The notes beneath the pieces were generated by a model. The model ran no database searches. It saw nothing but the letters and a program-made list of their open reading frames with translations, and was not told the origin of the DNA. Both the position numbers and the translations under genes were made by a program. Of a stretch of 64,000 bases of DNA, positions 36,905-44,961 are shown in pieces. Each line of letters opens with the position of its first letter. The stretch's first letter is position 1. This stretch comes from an uncultured Ruminococcus sp. GTDB lineage: Bacteria; Bacillota; Clostridia; Oscillospirales; Ruminococcaceae. The DNA is taken from positions 1 through 64,000 of the forward strand of contig ONAI01000001.1 of the NCBI GenBank assembly GCA_900315755.1, given 5' to 3'.

Positions 36905-39145
36905 TCAAATTTCAGACTTTTTACGCGGTCTGCCGCGCTTTGCACCGGTTTTTTCAGCTGCTCCAGAAGTCTTTTTAGCTGTGCTGCGCTTGGATGCAGT
37001 CTTGACCTTATCGGCAGCATTTTTAGAGCTGCGCTTAGCAGCCGGCTTCTTCTCAGAAGCCTTTTCCCGGTTCTGACGAAGAGTTTCCTGTTTTTTCTTT
37101 TTATCCTCAAGTCTCTGATAAGCATCATCGTAGAATATCTCCTGTGAATTAACAGGCTGATCGTTCTCGCGTCTGCGTACTATCTTTACGTAGGTACCGT
37201 CGTTATGCATGATACGAGCCTTAACGTTATCCGTCATAAGCACATGGAACATATCCCTTATACGCTTTTTAAGCTTTTCATCTTCAACAGGTGCTGCGAC
37301 CTCTACACGGCGTATCGTATTACGCGACATATAGTCAGCTGAACCGATATATATCTTCTGATCCTTTCCGTCAGTACCGAATATGAAAATACGGCTGTGT
37401 TCAAGGAAACGTCCGACGATACTTCTTATAGCGATATTGTCTGTATACCCCTCAACACCTGCGATAAGGCAGCAAAGACCTCTTACAACAAGTTCGATCT
37501 TAACTCCAGCCTGTGAAGCCTCAACAAGCTTAGCCATTATGACCTTATCACATAGCGAATTGACTTTTGCGGCAATATAGCCTTTTCCGCCGTTTTTAGC
37601 TATCTCTATCTGCTCATCCATCATTGCCAGCACCTGCGGACGAAGTGCAAGCGGAGAAACAAGAAGCTTATTGGTCTTTTCGACAAAAGTTCCATTAATG
37701 AGCGAACTGAATATATTTTCAGCGTCCTCAGCGATAGCTCTGTCGGCAGTAAGAAGCATCAGATCGGTATACAGCGCAGATGTTTTCTCGTTATAATTAC
37801 CCGTACCTATCTGGGTAACGTATTCATATCCTCCGCCCTGAGCATTTCTGGTAATTAGCAGCAGCTTTGAATGTGCCTTGTAGTCCTTAGGGCCGTATAT
37901 GACCTTAACTCCGGCTTTCTGGAGGTGCTTGGACCATTCAATATTATTAGCCTCATCAAAACGGGCACGAAGCTCTATCATTACGAGCACTTCCTTACCC
38001 TGTTCAGCGGCAGTACAAAGAGCATCAATGACCTTGCTGTTTCGTGCAAGACGATAGAGTGTTATCTTTATTGAAGTAACCTTTGGATCGTTTGCAGATT
38101 CCTGAAGAAGTCTTATAAACGAAAGGTTCATTGACTCAAATGGATAGCTGAGAAGGATGTCCTTAGCCTTGACCTGTGCGAATACAGGCTTTGTATCGGA
38201 TAATGATGCCGGTTTTCTCGGTGAGCGCTGCTGGAAATGCAGTATTTCATTATCATCAAGATCCTGAAGCGAATAGAGATAAGAAAGATCGAGAGGGATC
38301 ATTGAAGTGAATACCCTTGCATTTTTCAGTTTAAGCTTCTTGCAAAGATAATCGAGAGCATCGCTTGAGAATACGTCTGATATTTCAAGCCTTACCGGTT
38401 CAAGCTTGCTTCTCTTGACAACAAGCTCCTCCATACGTTCACGGAAATCATTTTCCTTGCCTGATACCATAATATCGGCATTTCTGGTTACTCTTACAAG
38501 AACGCGGTCGAGCACCTTATAGGATTTGAACATAAGGTGTGCAAAATGCAGAACGACTTCCTCCTGGAGAATGAAGCGCTTTCCGCCGTTTCCAAGAGGG
38601 ATAACGCGTTCACAGTGGTCATGGCTGACCGGAATGATACCGATAGAAGCCTTTTTCTTTGAACCCAGCTGAACAACAGCGTAGATCTCCTTGTTTTTAA
38701 GGAACGGAAAAGGCATGGCATCATTCACGACTATTCCCGAAATAAACGGCTTTATCTCGTATTTAAAATAGAGCTCAAGGAGATTTTTCTCCTCCGGCGT
38801 TATTTTATCAAAGCTTACGTGTTCGTATCCGTAAGCGGCAAGCTCGCTCATAGTATTGAAATAAGCTGATTCGACAGCCGGCTGAAGTCTCCTTACGGCA
38901 GTAAATATCGCATCGAGCTGCTGAGCGGCAGTCATGTTGCTGTTAGAGTCTACTTTCTTCGGTGAAGACTTAGCCTTATCGGTAAGAGAACCGACTCTGA
39001 CCATAAAGAATTCATCAAGATTGCTTTGATATATAGCTGAGAACGAGAGCCTTTCCAGCAGAGGATTTTCCGGTGCAGTAGCTTCTTCGAGAACTCTTTT
39101 GTTGAATTTGAGCCATGATAATTCACGGTTTTCGAGGTATTCCAT
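36905..39145 (-). CDS. ppk1: Polyphosphate kinase 1 with a C-terminal lysine-rich AT-hook tail
   Basis: The 746-residue enzyme polymerises phosphate from ATP into polyphosphate. It has an N-terminal helical domain (E-L-S-W-L-K-F-N-K-R-V-L), the head domain and two phospholipase-D-like domains, with the catalytic His in D-Y-K-A-H-S-K-L-L-L. The last 70 or so residues form a Lys/Ala/Ser-rich, probably disordered tail ending K-R-G-R-P-R-K-K-S-E-I (736-746), where G-R-P flanked by basic residues is the AT-hook core. I infer DNA or polyphosphate binding by this tail. It lies 48 bases after the kinase gene at 39194, probably in one transcript. Confidence 0.95.
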   Translation of the reverse strand: MEYLENRELSWLKFNKRVLEEATAPENPLLERLSFSAIYQSNLDEFFMVRVGSLTDKAKSSPKKVDSNSNMTAAQQLDAIFTAVRRLQPAVESAYFNTMSELAAYGYEHVSFDKITPEEKNLLELYFKYEIKPFISGIVVNDAMPFPFLKNKEIYAVVQLGSKKKASIGIIPVSHDHCERVIPLGNGGKRFILQEEVVLHFAHLMFKSYKVLDRVLVRVTRNADIMVSGKENDFRERMEELVVKRSKLEPVRLEISDVFSSDALDYLCKKLKLKNARVFTSMIPLDLSYLYSLQDLDDNEILHFQQRSPRKPASLSDTKPVFAQVKAKDILLSYPFESMNLSFIRLLQESANDPKVTSIKITLYRLARNSKVIDALCTAAEQGKEVLVMIELRARFDEANNIEWSKHLQKAGVKVIYGPKDYKAHSKLLLITRNAQGGGYEYVTQIGTGNYNEKTSALYTDLMLLTADRAIAEDAENIFSSLINGTFVEKTNKLLVSPLALRPQVLAMMDEQIEIAKNGGKGYIAAKVNSLCDKVIMAKLVEASQAGVKIELVVRGLCCLIAGVEGYTDNIAIRSIVGRFLEHSRIFIFGTDGKDQKIYIGSADYMSRNTIRRVEVAAPVEDEKLKKRIRDMFHVLMTDNVKARIMHNDGTYVKIVRRRENDQPVNSQEIFYDDAYQRLEDKKKKQETLRQNREKASEKKPAAKRSSKNAADKVKTASKRSTAKKTSGAAEKTGAKRGRPRKKSEI

Positions 39146-39193
39146 ATGATTCTCCGATCTGCCCTAAGGCATTGATAAGATAAATGAAGTGTA

Positions 39194-40114
39194 TCAGTGA
39201 GCGTATTCGCTGTTTCCTATGAATTCGCAGATAAGCGAATCCGGAGTTATGAATTTATGATCTATCGGAACTATTTTTTCAAGCACCTTTATAGCCTCTG
39301 CAAGTTCCGGAACATCGCTCATTTCACGCAGCTGATCTATAAGAGTATCGCGGTATGCGCTGATCTCATAAGCCATAAAGGTATCAATATCGTAATCAGA
39401 ACGATGCTTATAAGGCATTATGTATTTGTTTTCGCCGGATTCAACGCTTGCGAACATATTCATAGTTTCGCGCAGTGAACGGTCGCGGAACATTTTGTCC
39501 CTTATCATGCGGCGCATAAGACGCACTCTTGAAGGGTGCAGACATACATCTCCGCTGGTGACCCTCGTTCTGACGCTGACATATATCTTTGAAAGATAGT
39601 TCTCCTCAACCGTTATAACATCGGGATTAAGTGCATGGATGCCCTCAAAGATAACAAGCTCGCCGGGATTTCGCTTGAGTATTCTTTCATAGCCATCGCG
39701 CGTTGAACTCTTGAAATTATACTTTGGTATCTTAACCTCTTCGCAGTTGCTGATAGCCTCTATCTGCTGATTGAGAAGCTCCTTGTCAACACGGACAGGT
39801 GATTCAAGGTCAACCTTACCGAGCGCTGACAGTTTTTTTTCTTCCTGAGTAAGCGGACAGAAATAATTATCCATTGAAATGGTATGTGTTTCATGTCCCA
39901 TATTATCAAGTATCCTTTCAAGCATCAGTGCAGTAGTGGTCTTGCCCGAGCCGGAAGGACCTGAAAGAAGTATAACCGGTCTTTCCTTACTGGTTTTAGC
40001 AATGTTTTCGGCTATATTTCTCAATTTATACATATAATCCGCATTTGTATCCTTTACAAACGTCATCGGATCTGCGTTTATCGCATTATTGATTCTTGCA
40101 ACTTCTATGTTCAT
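39194..40114 (-). CDS. Uridine kinase/phosphoribulokinase-family P-loop kinase
   Basis: The 306-residue protein has a helical N-terminal region, a Walker A loop (S-G-P-S-G-S-G-K-T-T) and the family motif S-M-D-N-Y-F near 80. The segments P-K-Y-N-F-K, F-E-G-I-H-A-L-N-P and R-L-M-R-R-M-I-R-D are also present. These fit uridine kinase relatives seen as stand-alone or TGS-linked forms in Clostridia. The true substrate is not certain. It precedes ppk1 and has a strong promoter at 40169-40197. Confidence 0.85.
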   Translation of the reverse strand: MNIEVARINNAINADPMTFVKDTNADYMYKLRNIAENIAKTSKERPVILLSGPSGSGKTTTALMLERILDNMGHETHTISMDNYFCPLTQEEKKLSALGKVDLESPVRVDKELLNQQIEAISNCEEVKIPKYNFKSSTRDGYERILKRNPGELVIFEGIHALNPDVITVEENYLSKIYVSVRTRVTSGDVCLHPSRVRLMRRMIRDKMFRDRSLRETMNMFASVESGENKYIMPYKHRSDYDIDTFMAYEISAYRDTLIDQLREMSDVPELAEAIKVLEKIVPIDHKFITPDSLICEFIGNSEYAH

Positions 40115-40168
40115 GTCCTGCTCCTTTAATGTGTTGCTGCCGCATCAGCGGAACTATCCTATTTATAC

Positions 40169-40217
40169 ATTATAACACATTTTTTGCCATATTTCAACCA
40201 TCATTTCTGTTGAAATA
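40169..40217 (-). promoter_or_regulatory. Promoter of the kinase-ppk1 operon with an overlapping palindrome
   Basis: On the minus strand TTGAAA (40197-40192) and TATAAT (40174-40169) are 17 bases apart. A perfect 9-bp inverted repeat TATTTCAAC/GTTGAAATA (40190-40198 and 40209-40217) covers the -35 box, as a repressor operator would. Confidence 0.65.
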
Positions 40218-40246
40218 GTTGCCGTTTTTTTATGCAATTTACCACT

Positions 40247-41365
40247 TTACATCAGAATTGCAGCCGGAAGAAGTACAGCAAGGAACGCTAAGCTTGTCAG
40301 TGTGAATGCTGCAAGGTATCTCAAAGGCTGAGCGCCCTCGGACTTACGATATATCTGAAATGAGATCAGACTTGCAAGTGATGCGACAAGTGTACCGAGC
40401 CCGCCTATATTAACACCTATAAGAAGCTCTTTTCCGTTATCCGTAAAGCTGGCAAGCATCACAGCTGCCGGAACATTACTTATTATCTGCGAAAGCGCAG
40501 CTGCTACCACTATTTCGCGTCCGGAAAGGATATTACAGAAGAAATCGCTGACAGCGCCGATACGTGCAAGATTTCCTACGAATACAAAAAAGCATACAAA
40601 CGTCGCAAGAAGGGCGTAATCTATCTTTCCGAGCAGTTTCACATCACATATAAGCGCAGCTGCAACCGCTGCTATCAGACATACATAGTCAGGTACAAGC
40701 CTTAGGACCGAACAAAGACACAGCGTAAATAAAGCACCGTATACTGCTGCTTTCATTTTTGATACACTGACTGTTTCACTTTCAGGTGCTGCACACTCAG
40801 TTTTCGGCAGTATGAAAGAAGCCGCCATGAGCAGTACAAGACTTATCCCGCCTATCGGAAGCATAGTCCGGACGAATCCCGCAGCTGTCATGTGAAATTC
40901 ATCATAGAGAAACAGATTCTGTGGATTGCCTATCGGAGTCATCATACTTCCGAGATTTGCGGCAGCTGTTTCAAGAACGATCGTCATGATGCGGCTCTTT
41001 TCATCATCTATCCTTGCGTATATGAGCACAGTCAGCGGAACGAACGTCAGCAGTGCAACATCGTTCGTAACAAGCATCGAAGTGAAAAAGCATATGAGTA
41101 TCATTATTCTGCCAAGCGACCTTAGACTGCCTGTCTTTTGCAGTATATAGCGTGTAGCGCAGTCAAATACACCAATGCTCCTGAAACCAGAAACAGCAAG
41201 CATGAGTGCAAAAAGCTGTATCAGTACAGTGCGGCTGCAATATCCCTTATAACCGCTGTCCGGAGGTATAATGAATACTGTTGCAAGAGCTGCAAAAAAA
41301 GCTATAACGAGTACCGGCTGTAAACGAAAAAATGCAGCCGCAGATCTTAATATCCTGTTTTTCAA
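40247..41365 (-). CDS. SLC13/ArsB-like anion or citrate transporter
   Basis: The 372-residue membrane protein has about ten hydrophobic helices and the ion-transporter superfamily signatures T-N-D-V-A-L-L-T-F-V-P and M-T-P-I-G-N-P-Q-N-L in one half. A related S-N-V-P-A-A-V-M and N-I-G-G-L-G-T lie in the other half. It may move dicarboxylates, citrate or arsenite-like anions, with the substrate unknown. A promoter lies at 41422-41450 on the minus strand. Confidence 0.85.
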   Translation of the reverse strand: MKNRILRSAAAFFRLQPVLVIAFFAALATVFIIPPDSGYKGYCSRTVLIQLFALMLAVSGFRSIGVFDCATRYILQKTGSLRSLGRIMILICFFTSMLVTNDVALLTFVPLTVLIYARIDDEKSRIMTIVLETAAANLGSMMTPIGNPQNLFLYDEFHMTAAGFVRTMLPIGGISLVLLMAASFILPKTECAAPESETVSVSKMKAAVYGALFTLCLCSVLRLVPDYVCLIAAVAAALICDVKLLGKIDYALLATFVCFFVFVGNLARIGAVSDFFCNILSGREIVVAAALSQIISNVPAAVMLASFTDNGKELLIGVNIGGLGTLVASLASLISFQIYRKSEGAQPLRYLAAFTLTSLAFLAVLLPAAILM

Positions 41366-41421
41366 AAGTATTTCCTTTCAGACCGCCGCAATGTTTCTTC
41401 GATTCAGCGGTCACATCTAAC

Positions 41422-41450
41422 ATTATACTATCATAACTCTCAAAAATCAA
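41422..41450 (-). promoter_or_regulatory. Promoter of the SLC13-like gene
   Basis: TTGATT (41450-41445) and TATAAT (41427-41422), 17-base spacer. Confidence 0.7.
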
Positions 41451-41529
41451 GCAGATTCGATTTATAGCTAAACATGAACCTTTTCACTCTATCAGCTTTG
41501 TACAAACAACCAAATTTCAACACCGTCTA

Positions 41530-41611
41530 TTGACAGAATTGCACAACAGGCTTAGAATTAGATTATGGCACTGTAATATAATTATGAAAATGTCCTCACC
41601 CTCATGAGGAC
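41530..41611 (+). promoter_or_regulatory. Promoter and leader hairpin of the sugar-binding lipoprotein gene
   Basis: TTGACA (41530-41535) and TAGAAT (41553-41558), 17-base spacer. A 7-bp hairpin GTCCTCA/TGAGGAC (41592-41611) stands just before the AAGGAGG site. Confidence 0.75.
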
Positions 41612-41636
41612 TATATTTCAAGGAGGAAATCAAAAC

Positions 41637-42767
41637 ATGAAAAAACTCTTGGCCGTTATTACATCTATGGCAACTGTTGCTGCCCTCACTTCATGCGGTT
41701 CAACAAAAAAAGAAGAGAAAAAAACTATCGGTATTGCTATGCCCGCTTCAGAACTTGAACGCTGGAACAGCGATGGTGAATACCTCAAATCTGAATTTGA
41801 AGCAGCCGGATACGATGTTGAACTCGTTTATTCAAATAACGATGCCGCAAAACAGAACAACGACCTTATCAAGCTCATCTCCGATAAAGTCGATCTTCTT
41901 CTCGTTGCTGCTGTTGACGGAACTAAGATTTCAGATACTCTCGACAGCGCTAAAACTGCTGATATACCGATCGTGGCTTACGACCGCCTTATCATGAAAA
42001 CAAGCGCTGTAAACTACTATATTTCTTTTGATAACTATGCTGTCGGCAAGCTTCAGGCTGAATTTGTAAAAGATAAGCTTGATCTCAAGAATTCTTCTTC
42101 AACATACAATATTGAATTCATCGGAGGTGATCCGATAGATAACAATGCCAGATATTTCTTCGACGGCGCTTATGAAACTCTCCAGCCTTACATAGAATCC
42201 GGCAAGCTTAATATCCCTTCCGGCAAGAATACTCTCGAACAGGTCGCTACAAAAGACTGGACCACTGCAAACGCTGAAAGCAATATGAAGAGCACTCTTT
42301 CCAGCTACTACACCACAAAAACTCTCGATGTTGCTCTCTGCTCCAATGATTCAACTGCACTCGGAGTAACAAAGGCTATCGAATCCGACTATAAAGGAAG
42401 CAACGCTCCGATCATAACCGGTCAGGACGGCGACGCAGAGAATCTCCGAAATATCGTTGACGGAAAACAGTCAATGACTGTTTATAAAAACCTTCATGAT
42501 GAAGCAAAGGTAGCATTTGAGGTATGCAAGACTATCCTTTCAGATGAAACTCCTGCTGCCAGTCTTGTTGATAAACTCGATGTTCAGACCAAGTTTGACA
42601 CTGATTCCTATAACAACGGCACTAAATACATTCAGTCATATCTGCTCGAACCAACAGTCATCACTGCGGATAATCTCCAGCTTCTTGTAAATACCGGTCT
42701 TTACAAATGGGATTCCAGCAACAAGTACCTCGAGCTCGTAAATGCAACTGAAGTTCCTACTACATAA
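41637..42767 (+). CDS. Sugar ABC transporter substrate-binding lipoprotein (XylF/ChvE-like), orphan
   Basis: The 376-residue protein has a lipoprotein signal peptide (L-T-S-C near 17-20) and a periplasmic-binding-protein type I fold like xylose or multiple-monosaccharide binding proteins. Landmarks are I-G-I-A-M-P, K-Q-N-N-D-L-I, A-Y-D-R-L, and V-A-L-C-S-N-D-S-T-A-L-G. I start at ATG 41637 with AAGGAGG upstream, where the signal peptide begins. It is flanked by its own promoter and a terminator, with no permease or ATPase adjacent, so partner subunits must be encoded elsewhere, or it acts in sensing. Confidence 0.9.
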   Translation: MKKLLAVITSMATVAALTSCGSTKKEEKKTIGIAMPASELERWNSDGEYLKSEFEAAGYDVELVYSNNDAAKQNNDLIKLISDKVDLLLVAAVDGTKISDTLDSAKTADIPIVAYDRLIMKTSAVNYYISFDNYAVGKLQAEFVKDKLDLKNSSSTYNIEFIGGDPIDNNARYFFDGAYETLQPYIESGKLNIPSGKNTLEQVATKDWTTANAESNMKSTLSSYYTTKTLDVALCSNDSTALGVTKAIESDYKGSNAPIITGQDGDAENLRNIVDGKQSMTVYKNLHDEAKVAFEVCKTILSDETPAASLVDKLDVQTKFDTDSYNNGTKYIQSYLLEPTVITADNLQLLVNTGLYKWDSSNKYLELVNATEVPTT

Positions 42768-42781
42768 TATCATGCTCATAT

Positions 42782-42812
42782 AAGGACTTCCTGACGGGAA
42801 GTCCTTTTTTTC
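42782..42812 (+). terminator. Terminator after the sugar-binding lipoprotein gene
   Basis: AAGGACTTCC (42782-42791) pairs with GGAAGTCCTT (42797-42806), followed by a T-run. Confidence 0.9.
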
Positions 42813-42825
42813 AGCCGATGTATTA

Positions 42826-42854
42826 TTGATATTTGTTTCATAATGTGTTATAAT
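42826..42854 (+). promoter_or_regulatory. Promoter of the G1P dehydrogenase gene
   Basis: TTGATA (42826-42831) and TATAAT (42849-42854), 17-base spacer. Confidence 0.75.
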
Positions 42855-42886
42855 ACTAAAAACAGATCCGCACAAGAGGTGATATT

Positions 42887-43951
42887 ATGAACCAGCATAC
42901 CCGTTTCAATCTTCCGATATGCCTTGCAGTCGAAGAAGACGCTTTCTTTCACTCGGATGAGATCGTAAAGCGATATATCCCGGATATAATCGGTCAGAAA
43001 GCCATTGTTATCTCAGAAGAGTTGCTCATAAACATATACAAGGACAAGATCACCGACATCAGCCATGATTTCGGCGATGCAGAGATCCTCGCTATGAACA
43101 GTGCAAGCTTTGATGAAGCTGTTTCGATAGCAAAAAAGGTCTGCGTTGAGGACATTAAGATCATTATCGGCATCGGCGGCGGCAGAGTTCTTGATACTGC
43201 TAAATACGCTGCTCATATCAGCAAAGCTGTATATATCTGTATGCCGACTTCCCTCAGTAATGATTCGCTCGCCTCGCCTTTCTCGGTTCTTGAGACCTAC
43301 GGCAAAGCGCGTAAGACTTTTGCCTGCAAGATACCTACTGCGATAATAGTTGATACCAACATGATAATAAACGCGCCGGAAGGTCAGACTCTATCAGGAA
43401 TCGGTGATACTATCGCAAAACATACTGCCCTCTTTGACTGGAAGCTTTCAGCCTCCAAGACCTCTTCACAGATAGACGATTTCGCTTATGCCCTCAGCAG
43501 GATGAGCTTCGATTCTGTCTACCACTGCGACCAGAAGGACACGAAAAGCCGCGTATTCATAAGGATACTTTCAAGATCCCTCGTTATGGGCGGACTTGCT
43601 ATGGAAATTGCCGGTTCATCACGTCCGTGCAGCGGCAGCGAACACCTCTTCGCCCACGCTATTGAGGAATACTATCCGGATATAAAAATATCTCATGGTC
43701 TTGCAGTAGCGCTTGGCACTATCCCTGCCTGTATCTTTCAGGGACAGGATCCCAGCGGAATATTGAGCTATTTCAAGACACATAAGCTTGATATTTCACC
43801 GGCTTCCTACGGCATAACCGAGGATATGTTCGCGGATATGTGGGAAAAAGCACGAACCGTAAGAACCGGCAGGATAACGATACTCGATGAAGTTAAGCAC
43901 GACAGATCGCAGCTTAACGAAATTTACAGCAGAATGACAGGTGAAGCATGA
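42887..43951 (+). CDS. sn-Glycerol-1-phosphate dehydrogenase-like (AraM/EgsA family)
   Basis: The 354-residue NAD(P)-dependent enzyme belongs to the iron/zinc-containing dehydroquinate-synthase-like fold. It has the nucleotide loop I-G-I-G-G-G-R-V-L-D-T-A-K, then P-T-S-L-S-N-D-S-L-A-S-P-F-S, metal ligands expected around I-G-D-T-I-A-K and the His of S-E-H-L-F-A-H and I-S-H-G-L-A-V. Members reduce dihydroxyacetone phosphate to sn-glycerol-1-phosphate, the archaeal-type stereoisomer. The stop overlaps the ATG of the next gene (ATGA, 43948-43951). AGAGGTGA precedes the start. Confidence 0.87.
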   Translation: MNQHTRFNLPICLAVEEDAFFHSDEIVKRYIPDIIGQKAIVISEELLINIYKDKITDISHDFGDAEILAMNSASFDEAVSIAKKVCVEDIKIIIGIGGGRVLDTAKYAAHISKAVYICMPTSLSNDSLASPFSVLETYGKARKTFACKIPTAIIVDTNMIINAPEGQTLSGIGDTIAKHTALFDWKLSASKTSSQIDDFAYALSRMSFDSVYHCDQKDTKSRVFIRILSRSLVMGGLAMEIAGSSRPCSGSEHLFAHAIEEYYPDIKISHGLAVALGTIPACIFQGQDPSGILSYFKTHKLDISPASYGITEDMFADMWEKARTVRTGRITILDEVKHDRSQLNEIYSRMTGEA

Positions 43952-44577
43952 AAAAAGGTCTGATATTTGATATGGATGGCACACTCTGGGATTCCTCAGA
44001 AAACGTTGCCGCCTCATGGAACGAAAAACTCAAAGCGCTCGGATATACTGACATCAGCATCACCAAAAGTGATATTATGAGCGTCATGGGACTCACTATG
44101 GATAAGATCGCAGATATTATCTTCAAAGGATTTTCACGGGAAAAGCGCATGGAGCTTCTTGAAGAATGCTGCGAAAACGAAAACCACTATCTGCGCGAAC
44201 ACGGCGGTATTCTCTACTCTGATCTCGAAAATACTTTCATCCGCCTTAAAGAAGAATACTCCCTTTATATCGTAAGCAACTGTCAGAAAGGCTATATCGA
44301 AGCATTTCTTGAGCATTACGGCTTCGGGAAGTATTTCGATGACATCGAGTGCTACGGAAATAATCTGAAAAGCAAAGGCGATAATATCGCTCTTATAGCA
44401 AAGCGCAACTCGCTCGATAAAGCCTTCTATATCGGTGATATTCAGGGAGATTACGATGCAACTATGCAAGCTGGTCTTGACTTTATTCACGCCGCCTATG
44501 GCTTTGGCAGTATTGCTCAGACCGTGCCGGAACTGCCGGAATTCAGACAGCTTCCGGAATTGCTCAAAACTTTATAA
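43948..44577 (+). CDS. HAD-family phosphatase, phosphoglycolate phosphatase-like
   Basis: The 209-residue enzyme has a full HAD motif set: D-M-D-G-T-L-W-D-S (8-16), V-S-N-C-Q-K-G for motif II, and I-G-D-I-Q-G-D for motif IV, with a helical cap. It overlaps the glycerol-1-phosphate dehydrogenase gene by 4 bases, which suggests a joint pathway such as dephosphorylation of a related phosphoester. The substrate is not known. Confidence 0.88.
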   Translation: MKKGLIFDMDGTLWDSSENVAASWNEKLKALGYTDISITKSDIMSVMGLTMDKIADIIFKGFSREKRMELLEECCENENHYLREHGGILYSDLENTFIRLKEEYSLYIVSNCQKGYIEAFLEHYGFGKYFDDIECYGNNLKSKGDNIALIAKRNSLDKAFYIGDIQGDYDATMQAGLDFIHAAYGFGSIAQTVPELPEFRQLPELLKTL

Positions 44578-44584
44578 CAGAAAA

Positions 44585-44607
44585 GACTGCTGTAAATTAC
44601 AGCAGTC
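44585..44607. terminator. Terminator between the HAD gene and the small peptide gene
   Basis: GACTGCTGTA (44585-44594) pairs with TACAGCAGTC (44598-44607). On the minus strand the stem runs into TTTTCTGTT, so it can end the small minus-strand transcript; the plus-strand T-run is weaker. Confidence 0.75.
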
Positions 44608-44643
44608 TCTTCATATATGGGGGATGAAAGAAGCTATCATTAC

Positions 44644-44799
44644 TCAGCGTATGCAGAACTCCATGATAAGATACGGAACTCCGCCCACAGCAGCTGTGAC
44701 CATTCCGGCAACAGCCGTCATACACGCGAATTTTAAACACACAGGACATCCTCTCCTGCGGTATACAGTCATGTCGTTTGTCTTTTTGAACATTATCAT
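44644..44799 (-). CDS. Small membrane peptide of 51 residues
   Basis: The reverse strand encodes a 51-residue peptide starting M-I-M-F-K-K-T-N-D with a basic stretch Y-R-R-R-G-C-P-V-C. A hydrophobic segment (about 24-48: F-A-C-M-T-A-V-A-G-M-V-T-A-A-V-G-G-V-P-Y-L-I-M) follows, and the peptide ends E-F-C-I-R. A GAGGA site lies 8 bases before the first ATG (44799); a second ATG is at 44793. A promoter at 44852-44879 and a terminator at 44585-44607 bracket it. It contains four cysteines. I do not recognise the family; the basic-then-hydrophobic layout would fit a one-helix membrane peptide. A 66-codon frame opposite it has no spaced binding site. Confidence 0.55.
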   Translation of the reverse strand: MIMFKKTNDMTVYRRRGCPVCLKFACMTAVAGMVTAAVGGVPYLIMEFCIR

Positions 44800-44851
44800 T
44801 GTTGTGTCCTCACTTTCTCAGTATTGATTCAGTATATGTATTCTTTGTTTC

Positions 44852-44879
44852 ATTCTACAATATATACATTCGCCTTCAA
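44852..44879 (-). promoter_or_regulatory. Promoter of the small peptide gene
   Basis: TTGAAG (44879-44874) and TAGAAT (44857-44852) with 16 bases between, about 50 bases upstream of ATG 44799. Confidence 0.6.
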
Positions 44880-44921
44880 AAACTATTTTCAGACACAGTA
44901 AAAGATAAATTCTTATTTTAA

Positions 44922-44957
44922 CAAAAATGCTGCATCGTTTCAGTTACGATGCAGCAT
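44922..44957 (-). terminator. Terminator after the GH13 gene
   Basis: ATGCTGCATCGT (44927-44938) pairs with ACGATGCAGCAT (44946-44957). On the minus strand it is followed by TTTTTG. Confidence 0.88.
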
Positions 44958-44961
44958 TTTA

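Noticed and set aside
44435..44827. Plus-strand 130-codon frame overlapping the end of the HAD gene
   Set aside because: It begins inside the HAD gene in another frame, and the internal ATG near 44624 abuts a G-run with no spacing. The minus strand has a better-supported small gene.
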